Counted from the first letter of the stretch, positions 24,936 through 38,515 are shown. The stretch: 64,000 nucleotides of DNA from Acanthacorydalis orientalis (GCA_034766995.1 CM068321.1:12984026-13048025); one strand, 5' to 3'. Program-made: numbers and translations. The notes: generated by a model from the letters alone, not told the origin.

Positions 24936-27900
24936 GAAAAGTGATTTGAGATGAATATTAAGTTCTCATAAATATTACTTTACTTTTAATTTCTAAGTAT
25001 TGGTATATCTTGTAAACATTTCAAAAAATTGAACGTTAAAATCTTCACAAAATTCAAAATAAAAAAATATATTTATTGTTTCCACAAGTTCACATTGTGA
25101 AAGAAATAATTATTTTAAATTCTTTTGTCAAGTACAGGAGATGCATTATTGATTAAAAAGAATTTCATTTAAATTGATTATAAATTCCATGATTCAAAAA
25201 AAGGAAACTTACGGACGTGACCTCGTAATATATTTTAATCACGGAAAAAGATAATTTTAAACTGAATAATAAATTTTATATATTGTTAATAAATTTCATA
25301 TATAAACAAATTTCGATACATTTTTATAAGAACCTGGCCTTAGTATCGATGCATACCTAAGCCCTTCAAAAATATAAAAAAAATCTGATTGATAGCATAG
25401 CCTAGACACAAATATTTTTCATAACTTTTGTAATATTCAAAATATGAATGTTTTATCTCTAAATATGAAACATTTTGAAAAAATGAATATATTTCATATA
25501 TATATATCCAAATCATTTTTCTTACTTCAGATGACGAATACTGTTACGCACGAGCAATTTGTTATATCAAATATACAATTGTACGAACAATAGAATAAAT
25601 ATTGAACCCAAATTCATGCGACGTACTTTAACAAACATGTTTTATTAGTTTTTTTAAAAAAAGAAATATAGAAAATTTGTATTTAAAGAAACCAATCTTT
25701 TATGTTGTATTAATTGTATTGATTTCAGGTGTACAGATTTCATAAATTGTTCTAGGTGTTTGTAATTTTCCTTTAAATACAAAATATGCCATAGACGTAA
25801 TTTTACCTGTTTCTGCTATGCTTGCAATTTTAATTATCCATTATTAATTCTTCGTAATTTTGTAGAAATATTTATGAGATTATACTTGCTAATGGGGATC
25901 TCATTGCAACACCGTCGTTTCGGAAATGTATATTGTTATATAATTTGAAATAATTTCAATTATATTTTAATTATGTTACCTAGCTGGTTTATACACCTTG
26001 TTACTTGAATAAGTTTTTTTCACAACGTAATTCATATTTTATAACAACCATTGTAATTATTTTTATTATATAAATTTCGTCGTTTTTTTATTTAACATAT
26101 TTTTTTCTTAAGATTTAGATGCAAATTGTGGTACTTATTTATTATTTTTACATATGGTTTGTATTAAAATAAACATGAAGGACACATGCAAAAACCAAAA
26201 ATTATCAATAATCTCTTACACTGTACATTCTTAATCTGAAGTATTTTTAGAGGTTTGTGGAGTATGAAAAAAATTCAATTATGAAAAATCAGATCCCATA
26301 GACGTATATCAATATAGATTGAGTATTATTTTTTAAAATTTTATAATAAATTTATGTACTGCAAGAGAATTACATAGGTAAAAATAAGAAAATGTCAATT
26401 AATTACAATTACTAGATAAGAAATAATGAAAATAAGTACAACGAAGCTGGGAAATAAAGTGAATAATAGAGTTAGAATCAAAATGAAAAACAGATAAAAT
26501 GGATAAAAAAAAATAAAGGTATTTAAAATTGAACTAAGACAAAAATAAGATTATAGCAGTATAATATAATAAATAATAGGTTAACAATATAAAAAAGAGA
26601 ACAGGACTACAAAGAATTTTTATATTATATGGAGACGAATCATATATTCATCTTATAAATATAATAAACATTAACATAATAAACATAAAGGATTAAAGAA
26701 GTCAACATTCATGTCTTTATAATAATAAAATCAATTTGTTAAACTAATTGATGAAAACAATGGAATTTTATGATCGATAAGTATTATGTTAAAACCACAT
26801 TTCCAAAATTCCTTATCAATACTTTGTTATCAATAATAAAATCATCAACACAATCAAATTATGCCGAAAAAGTCGATCAATGTTTATTAATATAATTCAG
26901 TCTGTTCTTTTGTCACATCACTCCCAACTTCTGTCCAATATCTCAAGCTTTGTCTTAAAATGAAGTATTAAGAAATAAACTACAACTTTTATGGAGACAT
27001 TAGTAGGAAATTCTTTATATTCATCAAATATAATAGAAACGAAATAAAATCGTTTTAATATATTTAAGAATAGAAAATAGTACAAAACAGAAAACAACAA
27101 AGAAGTTGTTCTTATATAAACCGATAATAAATTTAACGGGGAAAAATCTTCTGTTTCATAAATAATTCAAATGTAATCAATAAATTAGTTGCATTTAATA
27201 GATTAAAAACAATAAACATTGATAAACTTATATATAATTTATTTTGAAAAATGATAGGGTATTTTTAATTTATATATATATATATATATATACTTTAATA
27301 AATAAAATATAAAATTAATTTGTAAGTCTGAAGTAAAATATTTCCCACATTCATAAGAAAAATGTATTTTTTTTAAAAGCAAATAGTGAAATGTTTCATT
27401 AAGAATACAATAAAATTATATAGCGAGAAAAAAAGATAGTTTTATTTCTTTATACGCTGTCTTAGGATCTAATATTTGTTCCCACCTGTTGCGTTCAATT
27501 TTAAGATCAGATCTTTTTTAATATATAAGAAAGATAAAAGATATAAGAAGTGGCATCTGGAGATAAAAGCGATCTCGTTGTCACGTTTTTTTATACAAAT
27601 CGTTCTTTTCGTAATACTCATATTTAAAGTATTTTTTCCAGTTGATTTAAATTGTTATTTATTCTTGTTATCAAAAATCATTGTACATAATATATATATA
27701 TATAATTTATATATTTGAGTATATTTACTGTTTTAATATTTTTTTAAATATCTATTAATTTTTTAACAAAGTGAATGAGACAGATAAATTAGAATGGGAT
27801 ACGAAAATTACTACTATTTTTATTTGAATGTAAAGTTACTGTTTAAAAAATAAAATAATTAATATTTATAAACAGTGGATACTTCGAAGATTTTTTTATG

Positions 27901-28141
27901 TAATAAAAAGAGATACATCACAGTAATATCATTAATTGAAATGAAACTGAACTCATACATAATGTGCCCAGCTATTTTAATTCTTAATGCTCTGTATTTC
28001 TGTTTAACCTATCTATAGAAGATAGGAATAAATTATATTCAAATAACTTAATAAAAATAGTAAGGACAGAATAGTCATGTTCACCCTCAAGTGTAACCAT
28101 TATATTACTACTCAGTGGGTGCAGTGTCTTGGCTTGCTGAG

Positions 28142-28243
28142 TGCTCGACACAGCAAACCTATGACTCATACTTCTCTCTACAGATCTGTTCGATACAGTA
28201 AATCCATGACTCATATTTCACTACAGGCTTGTTCGATATGTAC
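28142..28243 (+). repeat. Short tandem repeat of about 43-47 bp, 2.2 copies
   Basis: The units at 28142-28188 and 28189-28231, plus a partial at 28232, each start near TTCGATACAGTAAA and contain CCATGACTCATA and CTACAG. The period differs slightly between copies because of a small indel. Confidence 0.65.
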
Positions 28244-28285
28244 TCTCAACTTACTTTGGTTTTTATAACTTCATTCTGACTTTAT

Positions 28286-28607
28286 TACTCTGAACATGTT
28301 TTTATCGAACAACTTTGAGTAAGGTTAGTGTAAATCATATAATTACTTTATTTGTAAACTTACGTTCAACTTGATAAATTTAAGCAGATTCGTCAATTCA
28401 TGTTGAACAATTATCAATAAATTTAATTTCGTACTTTTTTTATCACAATAAATCGTATTCCAAATTGAGTTTAGTTCCAAAATATATGCCTGAGAGATAA
28501 AATGTTGTTTAAAACTTACTCTAACAAAAATCAGAACTAAGTTTAGAGTAAAAAATCTCCTATTCACTCTAAACTGTTCGATGAAAATTCTAAATAAGTT
28601 CAGAGTA
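28286..28607. repeat. Inverted repeat pair
   Basis: TACTCTGAACATGTTTTTAT then CGAACAACTTTGAGT (28286-28320) is matched in reverse complement at about 28563-28607. The right arm also contains an internal 10-bp inverted repeat, AGTTTAGAGT / ACTCTAAACT. Confidence 0.65.
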
Positions 28608-28712
28608 CATATACAACCCACCTTATGTTTAAATCTGAAATGGGTTGAATTCTACCGATAACCGAACATGTAGAAAGCTACTGAACTGAGAAAGTAAGAA
28701 CGTGGCCTATTG

Positions 28713-28735
28713 TTAGTCCAAATCTGTTGGACTAA
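28713..28735. repeat. 9-bp inverted repeat
   Basis: TTAGTCCAA, ATCTG, TTGGACTAA: perfect arms, short loop. Confidence 0.85.
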
Positions 28736-29087
28736 AGTAATTTAAATAAACTGTTTAAAATAATTGAAATACAATACTAAATGTAATACACTCTACGACT
28801 ATATAAGATTCGATAATATGTTTAAAAATCGAATTTTACATTACTAAGATTTTAGTATACTACTAAATATCAAAATATGAAAGAGGATTTACACAGAAAA
28901 CCAAAAAAGACGGATGTAAACCTGACAAAAGAATAATGAAACGAATAATTCTTAGAATGTAGAAAAGTTCATGGCTTATTTAGATCTTAAATACAGTATG
29001 TACTTAAAACAAGCAATAAAATTGAACAGTATTCATTATTTATTTTTAATATTTTGGCTCTTTATTAATACAGTGTTCATTCATAAT

Positions 29088-29091
<4 letters not shown>

Positions 29092-29140
<49 letters not shown>

Positions 29141-29151
29141 ATATATATATA
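29092..29151. repeat. (AT)n microsatellite
   Basis: An AT run with one ACATGT interruption. Confidence 0.96.
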
Positions 29152-29360
29152 TTATTTATTTATTATATTCTTTATTGAGATAAACGTAATTTGTTAATCT
29201 CGTATACATGTCACATTTCATACTTCTTTTACAGGTTAGTAACAAAATTTAAACGTGATATATATAAAACTTAGATAGTTTACTACATTTTAATTATAAT
29301 TCACTTATTATACTTTACTATATCTGCATATTTATTTATTTTTTACATTCTATTCTTAAA

Positions 29361-29738
29361 CTAAATTTTAATTTCCAGTCTTTTAAAACAATTCTTTAAA
29401 AATTTTACTAAATCAACACCAGACACTGATACCAAGAATACACTAATGCTAACCTGATTGATATTAGGAAGTAAATTTTCTTCTCTTAACAGTTCCAACC
29501 CTTTACAACCTTTCAGTATATGATTTTTTTTTATATATCCATGAAAAATTTTGCATACTTTGTTTCCACATTTATCTCTTTCAACGACCCAAACCCACCT
29601 ACCTAAACTAAATTTTGTAATTATTCTTCTTTCTGCACTTTTTAATTTGTGCATATAGGTAGCTACTTCTTCTTTAAATGACAACGTAGTAAAAAAGTCA
29701 GTGATCTGAGCTTTGTGTTTATATATATTTATATACAT
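29361..29738 (-). CDS. Unrecognised 125-codon ORF, possibly a coding remnant
   Basis: The first dozen codons run into an (AT)n-type repeat, so the Met at 29738 is unreliable. The remaining 110-odd residues are not simple sequence: EEVATYMHKLKSAERR, GRWVWVVERDKCGNK, then LKGCKGLELLREENLLPN and a hydrophobic VSISVFLVSVSGVDLV, ending in TAA. With stop codons expected roughly every 11 codons at this base composition, an ORF this long outside a microsatellite is unlikely by chance. A CTCAG near 29703 could act as an acceptor. No family recognised; no signal peptide evident. Confidence 0.35.
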   Translation of the reverse strand: MYINIYKHKAQITDFFTTLSFKEEVATYMHKLKSAERRIITKFSLGRWVWVVERDKCGNKVCKIFHGYIKKNHILKGCKGLELLREENLLPNINQVSISVFLVSVSGVDLVKFLKNCFKRLEIKI

Positions 29739-29800
29739 ATATATTTATATACATATATATTTATATACATATATACACACATATATATATATATATATAT
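29724..29800. repeat. 16-bp minisatellite plus (AT)n
   Basis: TATTTATATACATATA is repeated three times, then CACACA and an AT run. Confidence 0.93.
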
Positions 29801-29949
29801 TCTAATCATATAATTATTGAAAATGTTATAATCTTAAACAAATTTAAAAATAAAATTCACTAAATAATACAATGAATAACTTTATAAAAATTACATTATC
29901 GTAATAAAATATTTGATCAATAGATAAATAAGATCTTTTGAATTAAATG

Positions 29950-29952
<3 letters not shown>

Positions 29953-29995
<43 letters not shown>
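29953..29995. repeat. (AT)n microsatellite
   Basis: A pure AT run. Confidence 0.97.
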
Positions 29996-30004
<9 letters not shown>

Positions 30005-30502
30005 CAAACATTCAAAAATTAATTATACATAACTATTGAATAATTGCAATAAAATATAAATCTGAATGTCGTGTAATGTATTTATATCTCTAGCGGGATA
30101 TAAATACCATTAAACTGTAAATAAAAAGTATTGTTCAGGAAGAAAGCCTCACTATATATTACACTTCAAAAAATAAATAAAACTTTATAAAATTCCAGCG
30201 AAAAATTCTGTAAACGTAGACTTGTAGGGGATAGAGACAGCAGTATATAACAAGATATAACATTACTAAACTATTGTGTTTTATTTCGATCGATATTCCA
30301 TGTTACTGGAATTTCATACAATACGATGCATGTATTGTTTATATAGCACTGTATTATCTATTTCATTGTATCAAGAAATACATATTTTATTTGCATTTTA
30401 ATACTGTACTGCTTTTTAAAACATTTTTTATTATACAACTAGAAGTTGTACTTCAGTTAAACAATGATTCTCTGATATTTTGTTTGAATTAGGAATACTA
30501 TT

Positions 30503-30527
30503 GTATATATAAATATATTTAAATATA

Positions 30528-30559
<32 letters not shown>

Positions 30560-30577
30560 AACACATATATTACATAT

Positions 30578-30612
<35 letters not shown>
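30503..30612. repeat. Compound AT/CATA tract
   Basis: AT runs interrupted by ACACAT and CATACATACA. Confidence 0.95.
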
Positions 30613-33198
30613 AGGTCCAAGATCAAAAGATAACATATTTTTTACAAAATTTATTATCCAACTCAGTTAATCAGTTTTAGTAATTAAGAATAATATAAAT
30701 AATTAAAAATCCCTTAAAATAAGAAAAAGACAAATAACGAAAGAAGAACAAAATTATTCGAGTAAGTAGTTTTTTGTTTATTTTTTGATACTTATAAAAT
30801 TTATTTTTAAACTTTAAGAAAGAAATTTGAAAATAAATATATTTTTTAAAAGGAACCGTTATAAAACTGTTTATAATTACTATCTATATTGAATTTAATA
30901 TATATATATATATATATATGAATATAAAGTCAATATTGTTATAGTTTTTTTATAGACTATTATTTACTCGGCATTTAGTTTATACGTAAGTTTGTGTTCA
31001 TATCGTATTCGATCCTGAAATATATTTTATTTCATTCTACTATTAACTACATAATCAATTTCATGAACTTGCTTACTCTCATCCACTTCATTTGACTAAC
31101 ATTACATTTTCCAAGAAGTATACTAAGTTATAATGAGTATTAACATCATGACGTAATAACTGTGCACTAAGTATCTATTCCTTACATAATCACTACATTT
31201 ATGTATTCTTGTAGTGGTATTGGACGGAACGATGCTTGAGGAAAGCGAAAACATGCTAAACTGAGCACATGATGGGATATATCTACATCATACGCGCATC
31301 TCAATCTAAAATAATGTTTTACATGTGCATACTATAGATATATTTTTCATATTTACATACTAAACATTCTGATAACGACTCGATGATATCTTTCTGAGAA
31401 ATCTTTAGATATCTTTCTGAGAAAATAACTTCATTCAGTTTGATACTTTTCATTGATCTGCATGGTTTTTAATGAATCTGGCTGAAATAATTTTTAATAA
31501 AACTTAGTATTCTATACTTTCAAGTTCTTAAAATATTTAGAATTAGGTACTAGTCACTACAGTTGCCACTAGAACAAGAAAATGAATCCATTTGAAAGTG
31601 ATATATTTAAATTTCTAGCGTATTACGAAGAGAACGGATATTAACTAATTCCATTGTTTTTAATAGAACATTTTCATTATTACTTAAGTTGTACAATATT
31701 ATTTACAAAAAATACACATTGTTATTAAAACCGACGTTACGAAAATAATTTATTTTTTTACATGTTTCCAAAATAATAACTTCTAAAATAACGATAATAA
31801 TCTTTTAGTTTATGTAAAGATGAATAAATTTCTCAAATTATTGGAAGTATTTTTTATCTTGGATTATTTTAAAATATTGTTTAGAAGTAGGTTTTTACCA
31901 AACATTTTTTTTCTATTTACAAACGATTATTTTTTGAATTTTGGAATTAACCTTAATCGTTGATAACCAGTTTGAAATATTTATTGGTTTATTAGGTGTA
32001 TTTAGTGACAACGAAACAATTCTTCAACGTTTGTTTCTTCTATAATTACCAGTACAAATAGAAAAACTGCAGAAAACGATCTGCTGATTAGCAGTGGTGG
32101 AATTCAATTATTCGCTTTAACGTTGTTACAGTTGATGCAATGTTTAATATAACCGAGTACTGATCACAGAGCACATGACTAATTTATTAAAGTGTAGACA
32201 TACATAGTGATTTTTAGAACTAGTTAAGATCAAAAATATCAATATTTTTGTCTGACAAAATCTAGGCTCAATAATTGTGGCCTTATATCAGTCTAGTAAG
32301 ATGTGTTTGTCAGTGACGGTACATTTCGATGTCTACAACCAATCAATTTCTTCAATTGAACCGGAAATGCCAGGTGCATTACACAAGTTTCGGTGTCTTT
32401 GTACAGAACGAATGATTGCTATTTAAAAACTTCTCTACTGTTAGGAGACAAGAATCTATGTGCACAATGCCATTCTGAACAAAATCATCGTAATTAAAGA
32501 GTATATTAAAATAGAGTTTTTATTCTTATACGAAAACATGTTGACGTATTTTAATTATTTTTGATTGTATTAAATGTTAAAGGAATATTCAAATCAATAA
32601 CTTTTAGTTTAGTGATCCAGTTTATACAGACATAATAAATACTAGATTGATAATTTTACTCGAAAATCTTCTCAAAATTTAATGTTAAAGATGTTATATA
32701 AATATTACTTTTTTATAGGAAGACTTCTTGTACAAGTAAAATTAAAATAATAGGAATGCTTTGGTTATTAAATCCTTAAGAAATAAATAAAATTATTCAA
32801 CATAGTGTGTAAAAAATACTTGAATTTCATTAATCGCTCATATATAATAAATTCAAACAAAAAATAAAAAATAAAAACATTAAAATCGTATAATAAAAAA
32901 AATGCGACTGTATACAAACAAAAATATATGGTGAATTGTCGTAATTACATTTTTACATTAATATTGTGACAAATATTACATTATTTTCGTTGTTCACCCC
33001 TACTATCGATTTACGTTTAGTATATTAAAGTTGAAAGTTTTCCAGTTTGCAAACCATACCAATCATTACAAAGTTAGAGCTCAAAGGTACCCTCATTAAT
33101 GTTTATATAGTTTCAAGAGTCAAAATTAATAAACATAATCATTGGTGAACAGTGCTATATTTATTTGTGTTGCTTATGAATATATAAAATATACACAA

Positions 33199-33250
<52 letters not shown>
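33199..33250. repeat. (AT)n microsatellite
   Basis: A pure AT run. Confidence 0.97.
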
Positions 33251-33255
<5 letters not shown>

Positions 33256-33940
33256 CGTTAATAATTAATAAACATAAAAATCAACCAATTTTGAATACAG
33301 TACACTTTCATGAAATAAATAGCATTATTTCACAAAAGAAAGTATAATTTTAATTATGAACTATGGATTTCGTTTGCAATAAATACAATGATGAATCGAC
33401 TTTAAAAGGGAAGAAGCATAAAAAATTAATTCCCGCATAATTAATCAATTAGAGTTTTAACACAAACTATTTGAAAAACATAATGGTTGAAACTGATTTT
33501 TGTTTTATTTCTATATTTTATGTATTTTAATTAATTGTCTGAAAATGTCTCATTCATCTTATAATCGCATTAGAACGACCGAATGACATTATAAATGATT
33601 TAATTTAATAAATTATCCTGAAATGGTAAGAACGAGTAATATTCTTCTAGTGTAAGCTCTTTCTATTATTTGTATCTTATATATATATATACATAATTTT
33701 CAAATTACTATATTTCATGCAATCTTCTTAATGTATACTTATTCTTTTAAATGTATTTTCCTTGATATTTTATTTATACCGGTCATTTATGTTGTCTACA
33801 TTTTTACATTTTCTTTTCTTCTTTATCTACCTAAGTATGACACTTTTTATATTAATATCAGAAGTATTTTAAATTCTATTTTTGTCACTCTAACAGAAAA
33901 TCATTTTCATAGAATTTTTAGAATCACAATATTCCCTAAC

Positions 33941-33942
<2 letters not shown>

Positions 33943-33988
<46 letters not shown>
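33943..33988. repeat. (AT)n microsatellite
   Basis: A pure AT run, which extends a chance plus-strand frame. Confidence 0.97.
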
Positions 33989-33991
<3 letters not shown>

Positions 33992-35024
33992 TTTCTTGTC
34001 AATATTTCATTAAATTTCATTCATTTATTAATTTCAAAAGATATTGTCTTTAATTTTTTATTTTCGTAACACAATCATTCAATCTACTTGATTTATTCCA
34101 TTATCCCATCATTTGCGTCTCAATCAACTACCGGGAAGTTCCTACACCCAATTTTTTTTACAATGTCAGTATATTATATTTAAAAAAAAACTGTTTTTAT
34201 TATTTATCAATTATACACGAATAAAATACTATATGAAAAAATAAGAATATTATGGTACAAAGAAAGAAATTTATATTTATTTATAAAAATGAAACATTAT
34301 GGTTATTTGTTTATGTTTATACATTTCTGTCCGTAAAATTTTAAGTTTATACTAAAAATTATAAATTTAAATTATGTGCTACGCTGTTATTATTATAAGG
34401 TAAAGTATCTTTTAACTTTAATGACCTCAGAGTGGCTATTTTCCGTAGACTCTGCGAACTGTTTTGTAAAATTTATATCAAATATTTCTGAATAGAATAC
34501 CTTTATTTTTTTTAAATATTCTTTATAAGACAATTTATGTTTACAGAGGTGTTTTTTAAGTTACTCATAAATATTCAATAAATTTTATGTCTGATCTCTA
34601 TGTTGCTGAATAGAGCTGTTGAAAAACGTTTCAAATAAGCCATTTCTGACAATATCTGCTACATTTTTAACTTTCTTTGTCTTATTTATAGAAAATAGTA
34701 TTAAATAAAGATAGAATGTTACAACGCAAAGATTAATGAAATATACGGTATGTGTGTATGAGTAAAAAAATTGAAATTATCAATTTAGAATGATAAAATG
34801 GCTTGATTGTTAATTTAAAAATCAACTAAAGAACAGTGAGAATCAAAATAACATATTTTATTTAAAAATAGTACAGACATTTCTAAAAGAGAAGTTATTA
34901 AATATACTCGTTTTTTAAAAAATCAATTTTATTGTACAATAGTTGTAACTTTTAATAATATTATATATGTCATACTAAGATGTGAAAAAGTATCTATAGA
35001 TTAATACTCTCACAAACAATTCAA

Positions 35025-35308
35025 GTATAAATCGTTATTTTCACAAAATCATTTTTCTGTTTACAAATATTCAATTATTATTAATCATTTTCATTTCATA
35101 TTGTTACTTATATGTATATATTTAGTGATTTCATAATCTTTTTTATTTTAGTACTGTGAGAATGATGAAATTTCTATCTAAATGAATATGAGCCACTATC
35201 TGAAATGATCTAAAATCATTTATTGAACAATTTTAATAAGAAAAATGCTTGTAGTTATTGACTGGAGAGAAAAATTATTTTGTGAACGTGAATTTGGCCA
35301 CAGTGGTA
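35025..35308 (+). mobile_element. Foldback MITE copy
   Basis: The right end reads GAGAAAAATTATTTTGTGAA then CGTGAATTTGGCCACAGTGG, an almost perfect reverse complement of the terminal repeat at 15574. The left end carries TTATTTTCACAAAATCATTT. The internal segment, TGAGAATGATGAAATTTCTA then TCTAAATGAATATGAG, aligns with the other copies. Confidence 0.68.
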
Positions 35309-35517
35309 GAATTAGGTTATCATAAATCGTTACTTTTTAAAAAAAAAATTATATCATGTATCAATAATTAGTATCACATGGGACAGAAATAAGACATGTT
35401 CAAATAGATACCAAAATATCATATGCAAATTGTAAAGTAAAAAGTGTAAACATGAAGTAAATAAAACCAAAAATAGTAATATAAGAATATAGTTCATACG
35501 TATTTATAGGGGAACAA

Positions 35518-35773
35518 AATGATAAACACAGTGTAGAGAATTACTACAGAGAAGAATTGAATTAATATCATACACTACAAGTTAGAAATAAACTCAGTTC
35601 TGAAGAAATGCATCATAGATTCTAATCTAATTGAATTAATTACCTAACATAATGATAAACACTCTGTAGAGAATTTCTACAGAGAAGAAGCGAATTAATG
35701 CCATACACTGCAAGTTATAAATAAGCTCAGTTCTGAAGAAATGCATCATAGATTCTAATCTAATTGAATTAAT
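35518..35773 (+). repeat. Two-copy tandem duplication, 133-bp period
   Basis: The copies at 35518-35640 and 35651-35773 align without gaps and are separated by 10 bp. The second half (AGTTCTGAAGAAATGCATCA and the following 20 bases) is identical in both; differences cluster in the first half. Confidence 0.93.
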
Positions 35774-36101
35774 ATAATACGTTATAAAGGAACGAAATTG
35801 TAATTATGAGCTAAAATAAAGTAGAGATCTCCCATATAGAATAATAATCTAAGGAAGATATGTATGTAATTAATTTAAACCCAATGTATATAAATGCACG
35901 AATTAATTTAAATTATAGAAAAGTAATCTGAAAAGTAATCTCAATAAATAAATGAAATATTACATGTTACTCATACTTTTATACATAAATTGTAATTATT
36001 AACAAAAAGAACTTTTGAAAATGTGAAAATCCAGAATTTTGAACCGAAACAAAGTATAAGCTATTGTCTATAAATTTATCGTACAGTAAGCCTAAATAGA
36101 T

Positions 36102-36430
36102 TTATTGTCCAGTTATATCGACATTATTTCGACAACCCGGACTACATTCAAAATTTATGTTATTATCTATACATTCAATAACTTTCACAGATACTTTATT
36201 TCCAGTGTTCAAACCGAAACCATCAACTACATTATTTTCCTTTTCATCTTAATAATACGAAACACCGTCAATATCTAAAATTTACTCATCATAAACAGGT
36301 AGTATCATCATCGAACGCAATATCTTGTTACCTTCGTATACACATTTCCGATTACTTTCTCATACCCAACTATAACACTCTTTATATTGAAACCTGGTTT
36401 CATGAATTTATACATCATCTATACCTGCAT
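36102..36430 (-). pseudogene. Degraded protein-coding remnant of unknown family
   Basis: Reading down from 36430, three partial frames succeed each other with protein-like composition: one with YRDAGIDDV, one with MKPGFNIKSVIVGYEKVIGN (start near 36403, ending near 36311), and a third from 36311 to 36102. The third contains two in-frame stops (tenth and twenty-first codons), then 48 open codons including VVDGFGLNTGNK, VIECIDNN and FECSPGCRNN before a final TAA (36102-36104). Composition (Gly, Val, Asp, Cys) is unlike the Lys/Ile/Phe/Tyr-rich chance frames around it. I do not recognise the family, and chance continuity cannot be excluded without a search. Confidence 0.45.
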
Positions 36431-38299
36431 CTCTATATATTTTATATATCCACCAATATATATATATATACATATATATAAATTATTGAAAAATTCTTAA
36501 TCGACATTTTATTGATTGAGTCTGAAACAATTTAATTTTATATAATTTTTAATTCTATATGTTTAATAATTTTTTTTTGGTTGGGTTATTATTATTATAA
36601 TCTACTCTATTCTTTCATTCCGCTTCATTTAATATTTTTTAATATATTATTTGTCATCTCAAACACAACATCGTCACTGTACATATTTTTCTTTAATCTT
36701 ATCACAAAAATATCTTGTAAAGTTAATAACATAATTTATGGATTGACGTCTCATTATAATGCATTCAACAACTGAACAGAATTTCACTTGAGATTTTCAA
36801 GATAAACAAAATTAAGTTTTGAAGTATTTTTTTATCATTGTCTATTAAATGGATCAACAAATTAGTTTATCAAGAAAACGAACTCTTAAATACACCAGCA
36901 ATTATATAGAGAAGAGTTTGTGGGATACGAACAACAATACTTATAGAAAGTTTGGTTTTGAAAGCCTTATCAAAACAGAAATACTTTTTTAAAATTAAAG
37001 ATTCATAAAAAAAACATAAATTAAAGATATAGGAAACATTTATTTTTTTAAATAATGTATTCGATGAAAAATAATATATTTTATTTTTATGATATATATG
37101 TAGAATACAATGCAGTAAATTTTTTTTTGAGATGTATAAGGCTACACAAATATTATTTACAAGTGAATGTATTCAAAATAAAAATATTATTGGTAATTGA
37201 GATATTTATTACATTGCTGTGAAATTTAAAATTTTCTTCTGTTATATAATAAATTACAGTTAACGTTTAACCAAAAATAATATATGTTAAAATTATATAA
37301 TTAAACTCGTCGTTCACAGGGAGGAGACCAACTTGTTAGTCACAAAAAAAATTATATAACTATGTGATTTCGAACAAAAATCTTCTACAGTTAATTTATT
37401 ATTTCATACTATGAATATACAAATTTTCATGCTCTCTCTTTCCATTTTTATTTTATGTGTATGCTTATATAAAAAAATTAAATACTTTTATTTATGAAAG
37501 TTTAATTTCTTCTCATTTAAATTCGAGCACTTTAAATTAAAAACTAATTATAAAGTGTACTTTTTGTACATTAAAAATTTAAATAAAGACAAAATTAAAT
37601 TTCTCGACCATATTATCGTGAATGTTAGTTGTAAAAAATATAATTTTATATGTTAGTAGGTAATATTTCAAAACATTTTTATATATTTACTTTGTCTACG
37701 ACTTACATTAATAGTTTTTTTTTAAAAAAAAATAACGTGCGATACTTAATTACGTGTTTTACATTTAAAATAAATAGTTTTTTGTTAATTTTCTCTATTA
37801 GTGAACAAGAAATAAAAAAAAAACAATTAGAGTTCTTTATATGAAGGACATGTACTGATCAGCACGTTACCAAAATTATTTATTTTGAAAGAAATAGAAA
37901 AATTTAAACACGTACGTATAAATGGCCTGAAAAATTATACGTTTTACGTGCTTTTCAAATAAGTTTGCAATAAGAAGTTTTTATCGATATTATTTGAAAC
38001 ACATTTATATATTTATAGGATGTTCAATATAGGCTTTATATACATACAAACATAATAATTTATATTTATTTATTAATAATGATGATATGAAACCAGTTTA
38101 AGTCAGTTCTCTATAAAATTATTAATTTTTTCAATAAATATATTGACGGATAATTTCAGAAATCACGAGTAAAAAGGTTATTAGTTAATATATTTCACGA
38201 TAAACGACAGATAAAAACAGATACAGAATAGAAATTGCATTTATTACATGAACTAAAACGTTAGATATTGCGATATTTCAATTTAATGATTTATAAATA

Positions 38300-38302
<3 letters not shown>
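36431..38302. other. Intronic sequence without recognised gene
   Basis: A short (AT)n at 36460-36480, otherwise nothing beyond chance frames. Confidence 0.6.
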
Positions 38303-38366
<64 letters not shown>

Positions 38367-38448
38367 ATATGGATAGAGAGAGAGAGAGTGGTATATATAT
38401 ATATATATATAGATATATATATATACATGTAGAGAGAGGGCATGTATG

Positions 38449-38515
<67 letters not shown>
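38303..38515. repeat. Compound (AT)n / (AG)n tract
   Basis: Three AT runs (38303-38363, 38393-38425, 38455-38515) separated by two AG-rich blocks, GATAGAGAGAGAGAGAG and GTAGAGAGAGGGCATG. Confidence 0.96.

Larger units (their letters stand above)
20968..28141. other. Intronic sequence, mostly featureless
   Basis: Seven kilobases with few landmarks: the short inverted repeats at 21127, the motif pair at 22718, AT tracts near 21517, 23577, 23762 and 27273, the palindrome at 24367 and a possible MITE copy at 24690. No coding evidence. Confidence 0.6.
30613..35024. other. Intronic sequence without recognised gene
   Basis: The part at 32000-32480 is richer in G+C and has a 41-codon frame (32301-32426) that I cannot identify. 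The rest is A+T-rich with AT tracts near 30897, 33199, 33679 and 33943. Confidence 0.55.

Noticed and set aside
28343..28621. 92-codon minus-strand ORF
   Set aside because: It overlaps inverted and tandem repeats; no conserved motif, so probably a by-product of repeat structure.
32090..32210. CAGTGGTGGAATTC as a possible second hAT end
   Set aside because: No matching inverted end or 8-bp duplication could be found.
32301..32426. 41-codon plus-strand frame in a G+C-richer stretch
   Set aside because: Too short to exceed chance, no splice sites or recognisable homology; noted only for composition.
33731..34069. 112-codon hydrophobic plus-strand ORF resembling a membrane protein
   Set aside because: Phe/Ile/Tyr richness reflects base composition, and a microsatellite extends the frame; no family motif.
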